This document shows, one piece after another, positions 1 to 8,017 of a DNA stretch of 64,000 nt (position 1 is its first letter; the number at the start of each line of letters is the position of its first letter). The notes below the pieces were generated by a model, which saw only the letters and a list, made by a program, of their open reading frames with translations, was not told the DNA's origin and searched no databases. A program made the position numbers and the translations under genes. This stretch comes from Clostridiales bacterium (lineage in GTDB: Bacteria > Bacillota > Clostridia > Lachnospirales > Lachnospiraceae), in NCBI GenBank assembly GCA_018365455.1, contig JAGZJZ010000002.1, forward strand, positions 142,788-206,787. The letters are read 5' to 3'.

Positions 1-1276
1 TAACTGGGTATGCATCTCATCCCGTCTTCGCAGATATACAATCCGGGCAAATAATGCGATTACTTTTCCGGAATATCTGGAAAACAGGTTTCACGATACG
101 AAGAAAATACTGTTGTTGATTTCTTCAATTGTAATTGTTATTTTCTTCCTTGTATACACTGCTTCTGCACTGGCTGCCGGCGGCAAATTATTTGCAAGTG
201 TTTTTGGAATTGATTACCGGGTGGCATTAACGATTGGAGCAGCTGTTATTCTGGCATATACATTCATGGGTGGATTCCTTGCGGTATGCCTCACCGATTT
301 TATACAGGGAATGCTGATGCTGGTTGGCCTTCTGGTCGTGCCGGTGGCAGCATACTTCATAATGGGATCGGACACAGTGACTGCAAATCTGGCAGCAAGC
401 GGCGTAAATGCCGATTCTTATCTGAATATTATGCACAATGGAGGAGATTCCTACCGTGCAGTAGATATAATATCTCAAATAGGATGGGGACTTGGATACT
501 GCGGAATGCCTCATATCCTGACCCGTTTTATGGCGGTCAGAAGTGAGAAGGAATTAAAAAAATCCAGAGTGATCGCTATTGTATGGGTATTGATTTCTCT
601 TGGTATGGCAGTACTGATCGGTGTCATCGGAAGAGCTTACCTTTACCCGACAATCTTAGGCGGAGCAGGAGCAGATTCTGCAGAGAATGTTTTTATTGCC
701 ACGATTACACAGGTGTTTACAAAAGATCTGGCACTGCCGTTTATCGGAGGAATCTTCCTCTGCGGAATATTGGCTGCGATCATGTCAACGGCAGATTCCC
801 AGTTACTTGTAACGGCTTCTTCCGTTTCAAAAGATTTATATCAGGGATTTATTAATCCAAAAGCAGAAGAAAAACATGTGCTGAAGCTTAGCCGTATCAC
901 TGTTATCGGTGTGGCTGTGCTGGCATACATAATTGCACTGAATCCAAACAGCAGTATCATGGGCCTGGTATCCAATGCCTGGGCAGGCTTGGGAGCGGCA
1001 TTTGGACCAACTGTTTTACTTTCCCTGTTTTGGAGAAGAACGAATCTGGCAGGAGCCATAGCAGGTATTGTTTCCGGAGGATTGACTGTTATTGTGTGGG
1101 ATTATATACCGTTTGGAGGACAGACGCTTGGGGCATCCACCGGCTTATACTCCCTGGTAATCGGTTTTGCTATCAGTATCATACTGATTATTGTAGTGAG
1201 CCTAATGACAGCAGCACCGGATGAAGAAATGCTGAAGGAATTTGACGATGTTGCAAATAGAAAGGTAGAAGGCTGA
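1..1276 (+). CDS. putP: Sodium/proline symporter, 5' partial
   Basis: Secondary transporter of the sodium:solute symporter family, most like PutP, which imports L-proline with sodium across the cytoplasmic membrane. The frame is open from base 2, so the gene enters from outside the window; about 424 residues are visible of a family length near 490-500. The upstream residues (ANNAITFPEYLENRF, encoded around bases 62-91) match the conserved loop before a transmembrane helix, which shows that the ATG at 113 is internal and not the start. About nine hydrophobic segments follow, and the tail after about residue 400 is short and charged, as usual. A terminator follows about 60 bases after the stop. 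Family assignment is firm. Proline as substrate is likely but not proven by the visible part. Confidence 0.85.
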   Translation, partial: NWVCISSRLRRYTIRANNAITFPEYLENRFHDTKKILLLISSIVIVIFFLVYTASALAAGGKLFASVFGIDYRVALTIGAAVILAYTFMGGFLAVCLTDFIQGMLMLVGLLVVPVAAYFIMGSDTVTANLAASGVNADSYLNIMHNGGDSYRAVDIISQIGWGLGYCGMPHILTRFMAVRSEKELKKSRVIAIVWVLISLGMAVLIGVIGRAYLYPTILGGAGADSAENVFIATITQVFTKDLALPFIGGIFLCGILAAIMSTADSQLLVTASSVSKDLYQGFINPKAEEKHVLKLSRITVIGVAVLAYIIALNPNSSIMGLVSNAWAGLGAAFGPTVLLSLFWRRTNLAGAIAGIVSGGLTVIVWDYIPFGGQTLGASTGLYSLVIGFAISIILIIVVSLMTAAPDEEMLKEFDDVANRKVEG

Positions 1277-1336
1277 TCAGGCTGACGCGAAAATGAGTAC
1301 TAAGTGAATATTGGTTTCGAGAAAAGGAGAATTCTG

Positions 1337-1361
1337 AGAATCTGCAGGATTCTTCTTTTTT
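1337..1361 (+). terminator. Rho-independent terminator after putP
   Basis: A 6-bp stem AGAATC/GATTCT (1337-1342 with 1348-1353), a 5-base loop and a T-rich tract to 1361 lie about 60 bases after the symporter stop. Confidence 0.7.
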
Positions 1362-1381
1362 ATTAGAATTTTGAAATTAGA

Positions 1382-1410
1382 TTGCTATTTACAAAGATAC
1401 ACTATATAAT
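1382..1410 (+). promoter_or_regulatory. Sigma-A-type promoter for the Rpn-like gene
   Basis: The -35 TTGCTA (1382-1387), a 17-base spacer and a perfect -10 TATAAT (1405-1410) precede an untranslated leader of about 240 bases. The 380-base gap from 1277 to 1656 otherwise holds the putP terminator and one small hairpin, GGACA/TGTCC near 1431-1446. No further gene is supported there. Confidence 0.65.
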
Positions 1411-1656
1411 AGAAGAAACATTTCATTTTTCTGGACAAATCTGTCCTAAGTATTCCATTTTACAAGTTAAGAGCAACCAATACAAAAGAAAAGAGATAGT
1501 TGTATGTATATAGTGCGGCGGTTAGAGCAGGGGTCTGTATGAGTGCGTATTACAAAATACATGTCACCAATACGGCGGTTTACTTTGCAGCATCATACAG
1601 CGTGCGATTTTATTGTAATTCCCTAAATTATATGCTAAAGTATAGGAGGAAAAAGA

Positions 1657-2631
1657 TTGAAAGAAAACGTTATAAGAGATGATTCAAACAGTAATTTAAA
1701 ATCGAGTGTGTTTGCAGCATACTTCAGTGAACCACGAAATGGGATGGAACTATTGAATGCCCTGGAATCTCTGTCTTGTGCAGATCCGTCTGGCATTCAT
1801 TATCTGACCCCGGAAGAGGGATGGTTTCAGGCTAGTGAGCTTGCATTTACCGCTGGAGGCCGGATGTTGGTTATCAGCGAGGAACAGCCCGGGTGGATGA
1901 GCAATATGCCGGTCCGTAAAGCTATATATTATGGAAGGATGATGGAATCCATTCTGGAGTTAAAAGAGATCTGCCAGAAGAAAAGAATCCGTCTCCCCTG
2001 CCCGAAGTTTTATGTATTTTGCAGAGGATCTGATGACGGTCCGCAGGAAGAGACTCTTCGCTTATCCGATTCTTATGAACACATGGAAGCTGAGCCGGCT
2101 CTGGAACTGGTTGTTAAAATAATTAATATCAATCCGGATGCCGGTCATCCCCTTCTGGAAAAGTGTCCGGTTTTGAAGGAGTATGCCATCTTAATGGAGA
2201 GTATCAGAATGAATCTGAAGATGGGATACGCTATGAAAGCGGCAGTCAGCCGGGGGATAGATGATTGCAGGCGCTGCGGAATCGCAAAGAATTTTTTGGA
2301 CAATTACGGAAGCCGGGCAGGCCAGCTGGTGTTAACACAGCTGAGTATGGAAGCAGCGATTAGCATACATGGAAATGAGGAACGGGCTGCCGGGAGAATT
2401 GAAGGAATGAAAGAAGGCAGAGAAACCGGACAAGAAATCTTTTGTATTAATTTAGTAAGAAAAAAAATGCAAAAGGGTTGGAACGGGGAAGATATAGCGG
2501 ATCTTCTGGAGGCGGAAGTACCCTTAGTATCCCATATAAGCAAAATTATACAAATTAACCCGGATTTTACGGATGAACAGGTGTTGAACGAGCTGTCACA
2601 ATATAAATCAAAATCAAATAATTACCAATAA
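1657..2631 (+). CDS. Rpn-family nuclease/transposase-like protein, degenerate core
   Basis: 324-residue protein related to the Rpn / PD-(D/E)XK putative transposase proteins that are abundant in Lachnospiraceae. The recognisable block is at residues 67-95: a region equivalent to the family's ND-leader, then GGRMLVISEEQ and SNMPVRK, followed by YYGRMMES. The usual first acidic residue appears replaced (SE instead of ND), while the E-x-Q-like element survives as EEQ, so nuclease activity is doubtful. The C-terminal part has the charged helical tail (GRIEGMKEGRETGQE) common in this family. The start is TTG at 1657, chosen because AGGAGG lies 7 bases upstream. It stands alone between its own promoter and the S10 promoter. 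Function in the cell is unknown; relatives promote recA-independent recombination in E. coli. Confidence 0.6.
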   Translation: MKENVIRDDSNSNLKSSVFAAYFSEPRNGMELLNALESLSCADPSGIHYLTPEEGWFQASELAFTAGGRMLVISEEQPGWMSNMPVRKAIYYGRMMESILELKEICQKKRIRLPCPKFYVFCRGSDDGPQEETLRLSDSYEHMEAEPALELVVKIININPDAGHPLLEKCPVLKEYAILMESIRMNLKMGYAMKAAVSRGIDDCRRCGIAKNFLDNYGSRAGQLVLTQLSMEAAISIHGNEERAAGRIEGMKEGRETGQEIFCINLVRKKMQKGWNGEDIADLLEAEVPLVSHISKIIQINPDFTDEQVLNELSQYKSKSNNYQ

Positions 2632-2674
2632 ATAGATGTGTACAAAAAAAAATACAAATTTTCCTAAAAAACCC

Positions 2675-2703
2675 TTGCATTTGCGAGGGTTATGCTATAT
2701 AAT
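2675..2703 (+). promoter_or_regulatory. S10 operon promoter
   Basis: TTGCAT (-35, 2675-2680), exactly 17 bases, then TATAAT (-10, 2698-2703). It lies about 230 bases before rpsJ and is the only strong promoter visible upstream of the superoperon. Confidence 0.8.
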
Positions 2704-2744
2704 CATTCATGTTGTGACCTTGATAGCGTAGAAGTGTGAGGTTG

Positions 2745-2899
2745 CTGCAGTCTAAACTGCAGGTTTTCCATGGAGCGAATGTCAAGTTAGAAAACTGGCG
2801 ACAAGTCACTGTACAATATATAACTGTCCATCAAAGAATGGAAACAACGTGGAGTATCAAGATGATACACACGGGAGAGTGTACAGTCACCGCTTGTCG
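2745..2899 (+). ncRNA. Structured leader RNA of the S10 operon
   Basis: The 2704-2936 leader folds on paper into a compact multi-helix element. A first hairpin is CTGCAG/CTGCAG (2745-2750 with 2757-2762). A closing stem CGACAAG/CTTGTCG (2799-2805 with 2893-2899) is stacked through a small internal loop on ACTGTACA/TGTACAGT (2808-2815 with 2880-2887). It encloses two small hairpins, CCAT/ATGG (2828-2841) and GTATC/GATAC (2854-2868). The rpsJ ribosome-binding site begins 22 bases after the element. The architecture fits an autogenous ribosomal-protein leader; which protein binds is not known from the sequence. Confidence 0.6.
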
Positions 2900-2936
2900 T
2901 ACTGCAATTAAGTGCGAAAAGGAGGCGACTTTTTTT

Positions 2937-3254
2937 ATGGCAAGTCAAGTAATGAGAATTACATTAAAAGCGTATGATCATCAATTAATCGATGCATCTG
3001 CAAAGAAAATCATCGAAACTGTGAAGAAGAACGGATCTCAGGTGAGTGGACCGGTGCCACTTCCTACTAAGAAAGAGGTTGTTACAATCTTACGAGCTGT
3101 ACACAAGTACAAAGATTCCAGAGAGCAGTTCGAACAGAGAACTCATAAGAGACTCATCGATATCATGACCCCAACCCAGAAAACGGTTGACGCATTATCC
3201 AGACTGGAAATGCCGGCAGGTGTTTATATTGATATCAAAATGAAAAGCAAATAA
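2937..3254 (+). CDS. rpsJ: 30S ribosomal protein S10 (uS10)
   Basis: 105-residue small-subunit head protein; also acts as NusE in transcription antitermination together with NusB. The reading frame is open far upstream (from 2736), but that part is the structured leader. The ATG at 2937 is preceded by GGAGG at 2921-2925, and the product starts MASQVMRITLKAYDH, close to the family start. Conserved blocks visible are the RITLKAYDH strand, the GPVPLPTKKE loop and the C-terminal MPAGVYIDIKM. It is the first gene of the S10-spc-alpha unit, and a 137-base gap separates it from rplC. Confidence 0.95.
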   Translation: MASQVMRITLKAYDHQLIDASAKKIIETVKKNGSQVSGPVPLPTKKEVVTILRAVHKYKDSREQFEQRTHKRLIDIMTPTQKTVDALSRLEMPAGVYIDIKMKSK

Positions 3255-3278
3255 TTAACAGGTATTCGAACAGAGATT

Positions 3279-3341
3279 ATCCTAAAAGGTTGATATAGAA
3301 GTAACGAACAGTTCCACTTATATTAACTGTTTGACTAGGAT
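3279..3341 (+). promoter_or_regulatory. Nested hairpin between rpsJ and rplC
   Basis: The 137-base gap contains an outer stem ATCCTA/TAGGAT (3279-3284 with 3336-3341) and an inner stem AACAGTT/AACTGTT (3307-3313 with 3325-3331). There is no T-run, so it is not an intrinsic terminator. It could be an RNA processing site or a protein-binding element. Confidence 0.4.
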
Positions 3342-3391
3342 GATTGCACAACACGGTGTAATCCGCTGTAGAAAAACAGGAGGTAAAAAGA

Positions 3392-4027
3392 ATGAAGAAA
3401 GCGATTTTAGCGACAAAAGTCGGAATGACTCAAATCTTCAACGAAGACGGAGTTTTAACTCCAGTAACCGTACTTCAGGCTGGACCTTGTGTAGTAACTC
3501 AGGTTAAGACAGAAGAAAACGATGGTTACAAAGCAGTTCAGGTAGGTTTTGTTGATAAGAGAGAGAAATTAGTGAACAAACCTATGAAAGGCCAATTTGA
3601 CAAAGCTGGTGTTTCTTATAAGAGATATGTCAGAGAGTTCAAGTTTGACAATGCTGAGGAATATGCAGTAGCTCAGGAAATTAAAGTTGATATCTTCGCA
3701 GCAGGTGATAAGATTGATGCAACAGCTACATCCAAGGGTAAAGGTTTCCAGGGTGCGATTAAGAGACATAACCAGCACAGAGGACCTATGGCTCATGGTT
3801 CTAAATTCCATCGTCATGCAGGTTCAAACGGTTCTGCATCCGACCCAAGTAAAGTATTCAAAGGCAAAAAAATGCCGGGACACATGGGAGCAAAGAAGAT
3901 CACAATCCAGAATCTGGAGATCGTTAAAGTAGATGTAGAAAACAATCTGCTCTTAGTTAAAGGTGCTGTACCAGGACCTAAGAAATCTATGGTAACAATT
4001 AAAGAAACAGTAAAAGCTGGTAAATAG
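3392..4027 (+). CDS. rplC: 50S ribosomal protein L3 (uL3)
   Basis: 211-residue early-assembly protein of the large subunit that binds 23S rRNA and reaches towards the peptidyl-transferase centre. The start ATG at 3392 follows AGGAGG. Typical features are the N-terminal KKAILATKVGMTQIF, and the central extension with GKGFQGAIKRHNQHRG and MAHGSKFHRHAGS, which contains the glutamine that is methylated in other bacteria. The C-terminal KMPGHMGAKKITIQN is also conserved. Length is normal. rplD starts 28 bases downstream behind its own AAGGAGG. Confidence 0.96.
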   Translation: MKKAILATKVGMTQIFNEDGVLTPVTVLQAGPCVVTQVKTEENDGYKAVQVGFVDKREKLVNKPMKGQFDKAGVSYKRYVREFKFDNAEEYAVAQEIKVDIFAAGDKIDATATSKGKGFQGAIKRHNQHRGPMAHGSKFHRHAGSNGSASDPSKVFKGKKMPGHMGAKKITIQNLEIVKVDVENNLLLVKGAVPGPKKSMVTIKETVKAGK

Positions 4028-4055
4028 GCTTTTATAGGAAAGGAGGAACACACAG

Positions 4056-4676
4056 ATGGCAAACGTATCTGTTTACAATATGGAAGGCAATGAAGTTGGT
4101 ACAATGGAGCTGAACGATGCTGTATTCGGTGTTGAAATTAATGATCACTTAGTACACATGGCAGTTGTAAGCCAGCTTGCTAATAAACGTCAGGGAACAC
4201 AGAAAGCAAAAACTCGTTCAGAAGTTTCCGGCGGTGGAAGAAAACCTTGGAGACAAAAAGGAACCGGTCATGCAAGACAGGGTTCAACAAGAGCTCCTCA
4301 GTGGACGGGCGGCGGAATCGTATTCGCTCCAACACCAAGAGATTATTCTTTCAAAATGAACAAAAAAGAAAGAAGACTTGCTTTGAAATCTGCATTAACC
4401 TCAAGATTACAGGAGAACAAATTAATTGTTCTTGATGACCTGAAGTTAGATGAAGTAAAGACAAAAGCAATGCAGAATGTATTAAACAGCTTGAAAGTTA
4501 ACAAAGCTTTAGTTGTTACAAAAGAGAATGACAACAATGTAGTATTATCTGCAAGAAACATTCCTGGAGTACAGACTGCTCTTACAAGCACAATCAATGT
4601 TTATGATATTTTAAAATATAATACAGTTGTTTTAACAAAAGCTGCTGTAGAGGCAATTGAGGAGGTGTACGCATAA
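4056..4676 (+). CDS. rplD: 50S ribosomal protein L4 (uL4)
   Basis: 206-residue large-subunit protein whose long basic loop lines the nascent-peptide exit tunnel; in E. coli it represses its own operon. The tunnel loop is visible at about residues 44-75, with KTRSEVSGGGRKPWRQKG and GHARQGSTRAPQWTGGG. A globular alpha/beta domain with a conserved LKLDEVKTKAM stretch follows. AAAGGAGG precedes the start. The stop TAA overlaps the rplW ATG by one base, which suggests coupled translation with L23. Confidence 0.96.
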   Translation: MANVSVYNMEGNEVGTMELNDAVFGVEINDHLVHMAVVSQLANKRQGTQKAKTRSEVSGGGRKPWRQKGTGHARQGSTRAPQWTGGGIVFAPTPRDYSFKMNKKERRLALKSALTSRLQENKLIVLDDLKLDEVKTKAMQNVLNSLKVNKALVVTKENDNNVVLSARNIPGVQTALTSTINVYDILKYNTVVLTKAAVEAIEEVYA

Positions 4677-4975
4677 TGGCTGCAATACAATATTATGATG
4701 TAATCCTTAAACCAGTTATTACAGAAAAAAGCATGAATGCTATGGGCGAGAAGAAATACACTTTCTTGGTTCATACTGAAGCTACTAAGAATCAGATTAA
4801 AGAAGCAGTTGAAAAAATGTTCGAAGGAACGAAAGTAAAAAGCGTTAATACCATGAATATGGACGGCAAGAAAAAAAGACGTGGAACTACTGTTGGAAAA
4901 ACTGCTAAGACGAAAAAAGCAATCGTTGCTTTAACAGAAGACAGCAAAGATATCGAAATCTTTGAGGGATTATAA
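4676..4975 (+). CDS. rplW: 50S ribosomal protein L23 (uL23)
   Basis: 99-residue protein at the polypeptide exit, where signal recognition particle and trigger factor dock. The start ATG overlaps the last base of the rplD stop. The N-terminus DVILKPVITEKSM is the family signature, and the basic flexible loop is seen as MDGKKKRRGTTVGKTAKTKK. Length is normal. A 68-base gap separates it from rplB. Confidence 0.95.
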   Translation: MAAIQYYDVILKPVITEKSMNAMGEKKYTFLVHTEATKNQIKEAVEKMFEGTKVKSVNTMNMDGKKKRRGTTVGKTAKTKKAIVALTEDSKDIEIFEGL

Positions 4976-5043
4976 GAAATCCTGTTGTAACTAAAATATA
5001 CGCAAGAAAAGCGTGACAATAAATATTGAAAGGAGTGACAATA

Positions 5044-5889
5044 ATGGGAATTAAGACATATAACCCATATACACCTTCCAGAAGACATATGACCGGTTCT
5101 GATTTCGTAGAAATCACAAAGAGCGAACCTGAGAAAAGCTTATTAGTTTCTCTTCAGAAAAACTCTGGTCGTAATAATCAAGGTAAAATCACTGTAAGAC
5201 ACCGCGGAGGCGGATCCAGAAAGAAATATAGAATCATCGATTTTAAGAGAAATAAAAAAGATGGTATTCCGGCAACTGTAATCGGAATCGAATACGATCC
5301 GAACAGAACTGCTAATATCGCATTAATCTGCTATGCAGACGGCGAAAAAGCTTACATCTTAGCTCCTCAGGGATTAAAAGATGGAATGAAAGTTATGAAT
5401 GGTCCAGAAGCGGAAGTTAGAGTTGGTAACTGTTTACCATTATCTGAAATCCCAGTTGGTACCATGGTTCACAATATTGAAATGTATCCTGGAAAAGGCG
5501 GACAGTTAGTTCGTTCAGCAGGTAACAGCGCTCAGTTAATGGCTAAAGAAGGAAAATATGCTACACTTCGTCTGCCTTCAGGCGAGATGAGAATGGTTCC
5601 GATCATTTGCAGAGCAACTATTGGTGTTGTAGGTAATGCAGAGCATAACCTGATTAACATCGGTAAAGCTGGTAGAAAACGTCATATGGGTATCAGACCT
5701 ACCGTTCGTGGTTCCGTAATGAATCCTAACGACCATCCGCATGGTGGTGGTGAAGGTAAGACAGGTATCGGCCGTCCAGGTCCATGTACACCTTGGGGCA
5801 AACCTGCTCTTGGCTTGAAGACAAGAAAGAAAAACAAGCATTCTAACAAGATGATCGTAAGAAGACGCGACGGTAAAGCGATTAACTAA
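5044..5889 (+). CDS. rplB: 50S ribosomal protein L2 (uL2)
   Basis: 281-residue core protein of the large subunit, needed for subunit joining and peptidyl transfer. The start is placed at ATG 5044 behind AAAGGAGTGAC; an in-frame ATG 18 bases upstream lies inside that ribosome-binding site. The protein begins MGIKTYNPYTPSRRHM as in relatives. The C-terminal zone carries the hallmark NDHPHGGGEGKTGIG with the conserved histidine, followed by RPGPCTPWGKPALG. Length is a little above the usual 275. Confidence 0.96.
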   Translation: MGIKTYNPYTPSRRHMTGSDFVEITKSEPEKSLLVSLQKNSGRNNQGKITVRHRGGGSRKKYRIIDFKRNKKDGIPATVIGIEYDPNRTANIALICYADGEKAYILAPQGLKDGMKVMNGPEAEVRVGNCLPLSEIPVGTMVHNIEMYPGKGGQLVRSAGNSAQLMAKEGKYATLRLPSGEMRMVPIICRATIGVVGNAEHNLINIGKAGRKRHMGIRPTVRGSVMNPNDHPHGGGEGKTGIGRPGPCTPWGKPALGLKTRKKNKHSNKMIVRRRDGKAIN

Positions 5890-5929
5890 TTAATTAAATC
5901 AATTAAAGTTTACAAGGAGGTTAGAACCT

Positions 5930-6211
5930 ATGGCTCGCTCACTTAAAAAAGGACCATTTGCAGATGATAGTTTACTGAAAAAGGTAGATGCGATGAACGC
6001 AGCAGGACAGAAACAGGTTATTAAAACCTGGTCCCGTCGTTCCACAATCTTCCCACAGATGGTTGGACATACAATAGCAGTTCATGATGGAAGAAGACAT
6101 GTGCCTGTATATGTTACAGAAGATATGGTTGGACACAAACTTGGAGAGTTTGTTGCTACCAGAACTTACAGAGGACATGGAAAAGATGAAAAAAGATCTG
6201 GCGTTCGCTAG
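5930..6211 (+). CDS. rpsS: 30S ribosomal protein S19 (uS19)
   Basis: 93-residue small-subunit head protein that forms a complex with S13 and lies near the A-site tRNA. The start ATG follows AAGGAGG. Diagnostic stretches are MARSLKKGPFADDSLLKKV at the start, KTWSRRSTIFPQMVGHTIAVHDG in the middle, and GHKLGEFVATRTYRGHGKDEK at the end. Length and order (rplB-rpsS-rplV) are standard. Confidence 0.96.
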   Translation: MARSLKKGPFADDSLLKKVDAMNAAGQKQVIKTWSRRSTIFPQMVGHTIAVHDGRRHVPVYVTEDMVGHKLGEFVATRTYRGHGKDEKRSGVR

Positions 6212-6242
6212 AATATCGTAGATTTGAAAGGAGGTTTCATCC

Positions 6243-6629
6243 ATGGCAAAAGGACATAGATCCCAAATCAAAAGAGAGAGAAATGCACAGAAAGACACCA
6301 GACCAAGCGCTAAGTTATCTTACGCTAGAGTTTCTGTCCAGAAAGCATGTTTCGTATTAGATGCCATCAGAGGCAAAGATGTACAGACAGCACTTGGTAT
6401 TGTAACTTACAATCCAAGATATGCGTCTAGCTTAATAGAAAAATTATTGAAATCAGCAATTGCTAATGCTGAGAACAACAACGGAATGGTTGTAGAAAAC
6501 CTTTTTGTAGAGGAATGCTACGCTAATAAAGGACCTACAATGAAGAGAATCAAACCAAGAGCACAGGGTAGAGCTTACAGAATCGAAAAGAGAACAAGTC
6601 ATATCACTGTTGTGCTGAATGAAAGATAA
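6243..6629 (+). CDS. rplV: 50S ribosomal protein L22 (uL22)
   Basis: 128-residue protein that contacts all domains of 23S rRNA; its beta-hairpin forms part of the exit-tunnel constriction with L4 and is a macrolide-resistance site. The body contains ARVSVQKACFVLDAIRGK and NNNGMVVENLFVEECY. The hairpin GPTMKRIKPRAQGRAYRIEK is intact, so no macrolide-type deletion is visible. The start ATG at 6243 follows AAAGGAGG. rpsC begins 11 bases after its stop. Confidence 0.96.
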   Translation: MAKGHRSQIKRERNAQKDTRPSAKLSYARVSVQKACFVLDAIRGKDVQTALGIVTYNPRYASSLIEKLLKSAIANAENNNGMVVENLFVEECYANKGPTMKRIKPRAQGRAYRIEKRTSHITVVLNER

Positions 6630-6640
6630 GGAGGGCAATC

Positions 6641-7297
6641 ATGGGACAAAAAGTTAATCCTCACGGCTTAAGAGTCGGAGTTATTAAAGACTGGGACTCC
6701 AAATGGTATGCTGAGGCTGACTTCGCTGACTATTTAGTAGAAGATCACAAAATCAGAACATACCTGAAGAAGAAGTTATATAGCGCAGGTGTATCTAAGA
6801 TTGAAATCGAAAGAGCATCTGACAGAGTGAAAGTAATCATTCATACTGCTAAACCAGGTGTGGTTATCGGTAAAGGTGGTTCTGAAATCGAAAAAGTAAA
6901 AGCTGAAGTTCAGAAGCTTACAGATAAAAAGATTATTGTTGATATCAAAGAAGTAAAAAGACCGGACAAAGATGCTCAGTTAGTAGCAGAAAACATTGCC
7001 TTACAGTTAGAAAACCGTGTGTCTTTCAGACGTGCAATGAAATCTACTATGACCAGAACAATGAGATCCGGAGCGAAGGGTATCAAAACAGCAGTTGCAG
7101 GACGTCTTGGCGGAGCTGATATGGCGCGTACAGAATTCTACAGCGAAGGTACTATTCCACTTCAGACACTTAGAGCAGATATTGACTATGGATTCGCTGA
7201 AGCAGATACAACTTACGGCAAATTAGGCGTAAAAGTATGGATCTACAAAGGCGAGATACTTCCAACTAAAGATACAAAGGAAGGGAGCGATAAATAA
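6641..7297 (+). CDS. rpsC: 30S ribosomal protein S3 (uS3)
   Basis: 218-residue protein at the mRNA entry site with an N-terminal type II KH domain; the GxxG RNA-binding loop is visible as VVIGKGGSE near residues 76-84. The start MGQKVNPHGLRVG is the usual one. The C-terminal half has GAKGIKTAVAGRLGGADMAR and GEILP. AAGGAGGG precedes the ATG. The stop TAA (7295-7297) overlaps the rplP ATG by one base, so S3 and L16 are translationally coupled. Confidence 0.96.
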   Translation: MGQKVNPHGLRVGVIKDWDSKWYAEADFADYLVEDHKIRTYLKKKLYSAGVSKIEIERASDRVKVIIHTAKPGVVIGKGGSEIEKVKAEVQKLTDKKIIVDIKEVKRPDKDAQLVAENIALQLENRVSFRRAMKSTMTRTMRSGAKGIKTAVAGRLGGADMARTEFYSEGTIPLQTLRADIDYGFAEADTTYGKLGVKVWIYKGEILPTKDTKEGSDK

Positions 7298-7734
7298 TGT
7301 TAATGCCAAAAAGAGTAAAGCGTCGTAAACAGTTCCGTGGATCTATGGCTGGTAAAGCACTTAGAGGAAATACGATTTCAAACGGAGAATATGGACTTGT
7401 CGCTTTAGAACCATGTTGGATCAAATCAAACCAGATCGAAGCAGCCCGTGTTGCTATGACCCGTTACATCAAACGTGGTGGTAAGGTTTGGATTAAGATT
7501 TTCCCAGATAAACCAGTAACAGCTAAACCAGCAGAAACTCGTATGGGTTCCGGTAAAGGAACATTAGAATACTGGGTAGCAGTTGTAAAACCAGGACGTG
7601 TAATGTTCGAACTTGCAGGTGTTCCAGAAGAAATCGCACGTGAAGCATTACGTCTTGCTATGCATAAATTACCTTGTAAATGTAAGATCGTTTCTCGCGC
7701 AGACTTAGAAGGCGGTGATAACAGTGAAAATTAA
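7297..7734 (+). CDS. rplP: 50S ribosomal protein L16 (uL16)
   Basis: 145-residue protein near the peptidyl-transferase centre and A site, organising tRNA binding. The start at 7297 (MLMPKRVKRRKQFRG) is preferred over the internal ATG at 7303 because GGGAG lies 9 bases upstream and many relatives start MLMPKR. Typical blocks are KVWIKIFPDKPVTAKPAETRMGSG and LEYWVAVVKPGRVMFE. Its last 11 bases overlap rpmC. Confidence 0.96.
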   Translation: MLMPKRVKRRKQFRGSMAGKALRGNTISNGEYGLVALEPCWIKSNQIEAARVAMTRYIKRGGKVWIKIFPDKPVTAKPAETRMGSGKGTLEYWVAVVKPGRVMFELAGVPEEIAREALRLAMHKLPCKCKIVSRADLEGGDNSEN

Positions 7735-7924
7735 TAAATTTGTAGAAGATTTAAAAAGCAAATCAGCTGCAGAATTAAATGAAGAATTAGTAGCTGCTAA
7801 AAAGGAACTTTTTAACTTAAGATTCCAGAACGCAACCAATCAGTTAGACAACACAAGCAGAATTAAAGAAGTTCGCAAGAACATCGCTAGAATTCAGACA
7901 GTGATTACTGAGATGGCTCAATAA
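7724..7924 (+). CDS. rpmC: 50S ribosomal protein L29 (uL29)
   Basis: 66-residue helical-hairpin protein near the exit tunnel, part of the trigger-factor docking area. Of two in-frame GTG codons (7715 and 7724), the second gives the usual start MKINKFVEDLKSK and a better distance to the AAGGCGG-like ribosome-binding site. The hairpin motif ELFNLRFQNATNQLDNTSRI is typical. It overlaps the end of rplP. A structured 118-base gap follows before rpsQ. Confidence 0.93.
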   Translation: MKINKFVEDLKSKSAAELNEELVAAKKELFNLRFQNATNQLDNTSRIKEVRKNIARIQTVITEMAQ

Positions 7925-7931
7925 TAAAGGA

Positions 7932-8017
7932 TACACCAATCCACTGAACCAGGAAACACTTTCAGGAGTGGGGTGGGTGTAGATTCGCACGATATTCGGG
8001 ATGATCCGGTAGCGTGC
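7932..8017 (+). promoter_or_regulatory. Two-hairpin element between rpmC and rpsQ
   Basis: The first element has an outer stem TACACC/GGTGTA (7932-7937 with 7976-7981) enclosing CCACT/AGTGG (7941-7945 with 7967-7971) and a competing CTGAA/TTCAG (7944-7948 with 7961-7965). The second is GCACG/CGTGC (7987-7991 with 8013-8017), ending just before the rpsQ ribosome-binding site. There is no T-run. Its position suggests a translational or processing element. Confidence 0.45.

Noticed and set aside
113..1276. ATG at 113 as start of the symporter
   Set aside because: The frame is open from base 2 and the residues before 113 match the conserved family sequence, so the gene is cut by the window edge.
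1500..1682. 60-codon frame before the Rpn-like gene
   Set aside because: No ribosome-binding site, overlaps the true start of the next gene, and composition is not protein-like.
2736..2936. Long N-terminal extension of rpsJ
   Set aside because: The region is the structured leader. The ribosome-binding site is at 2921-2925 and relatives start at the position equivalent to 2937.
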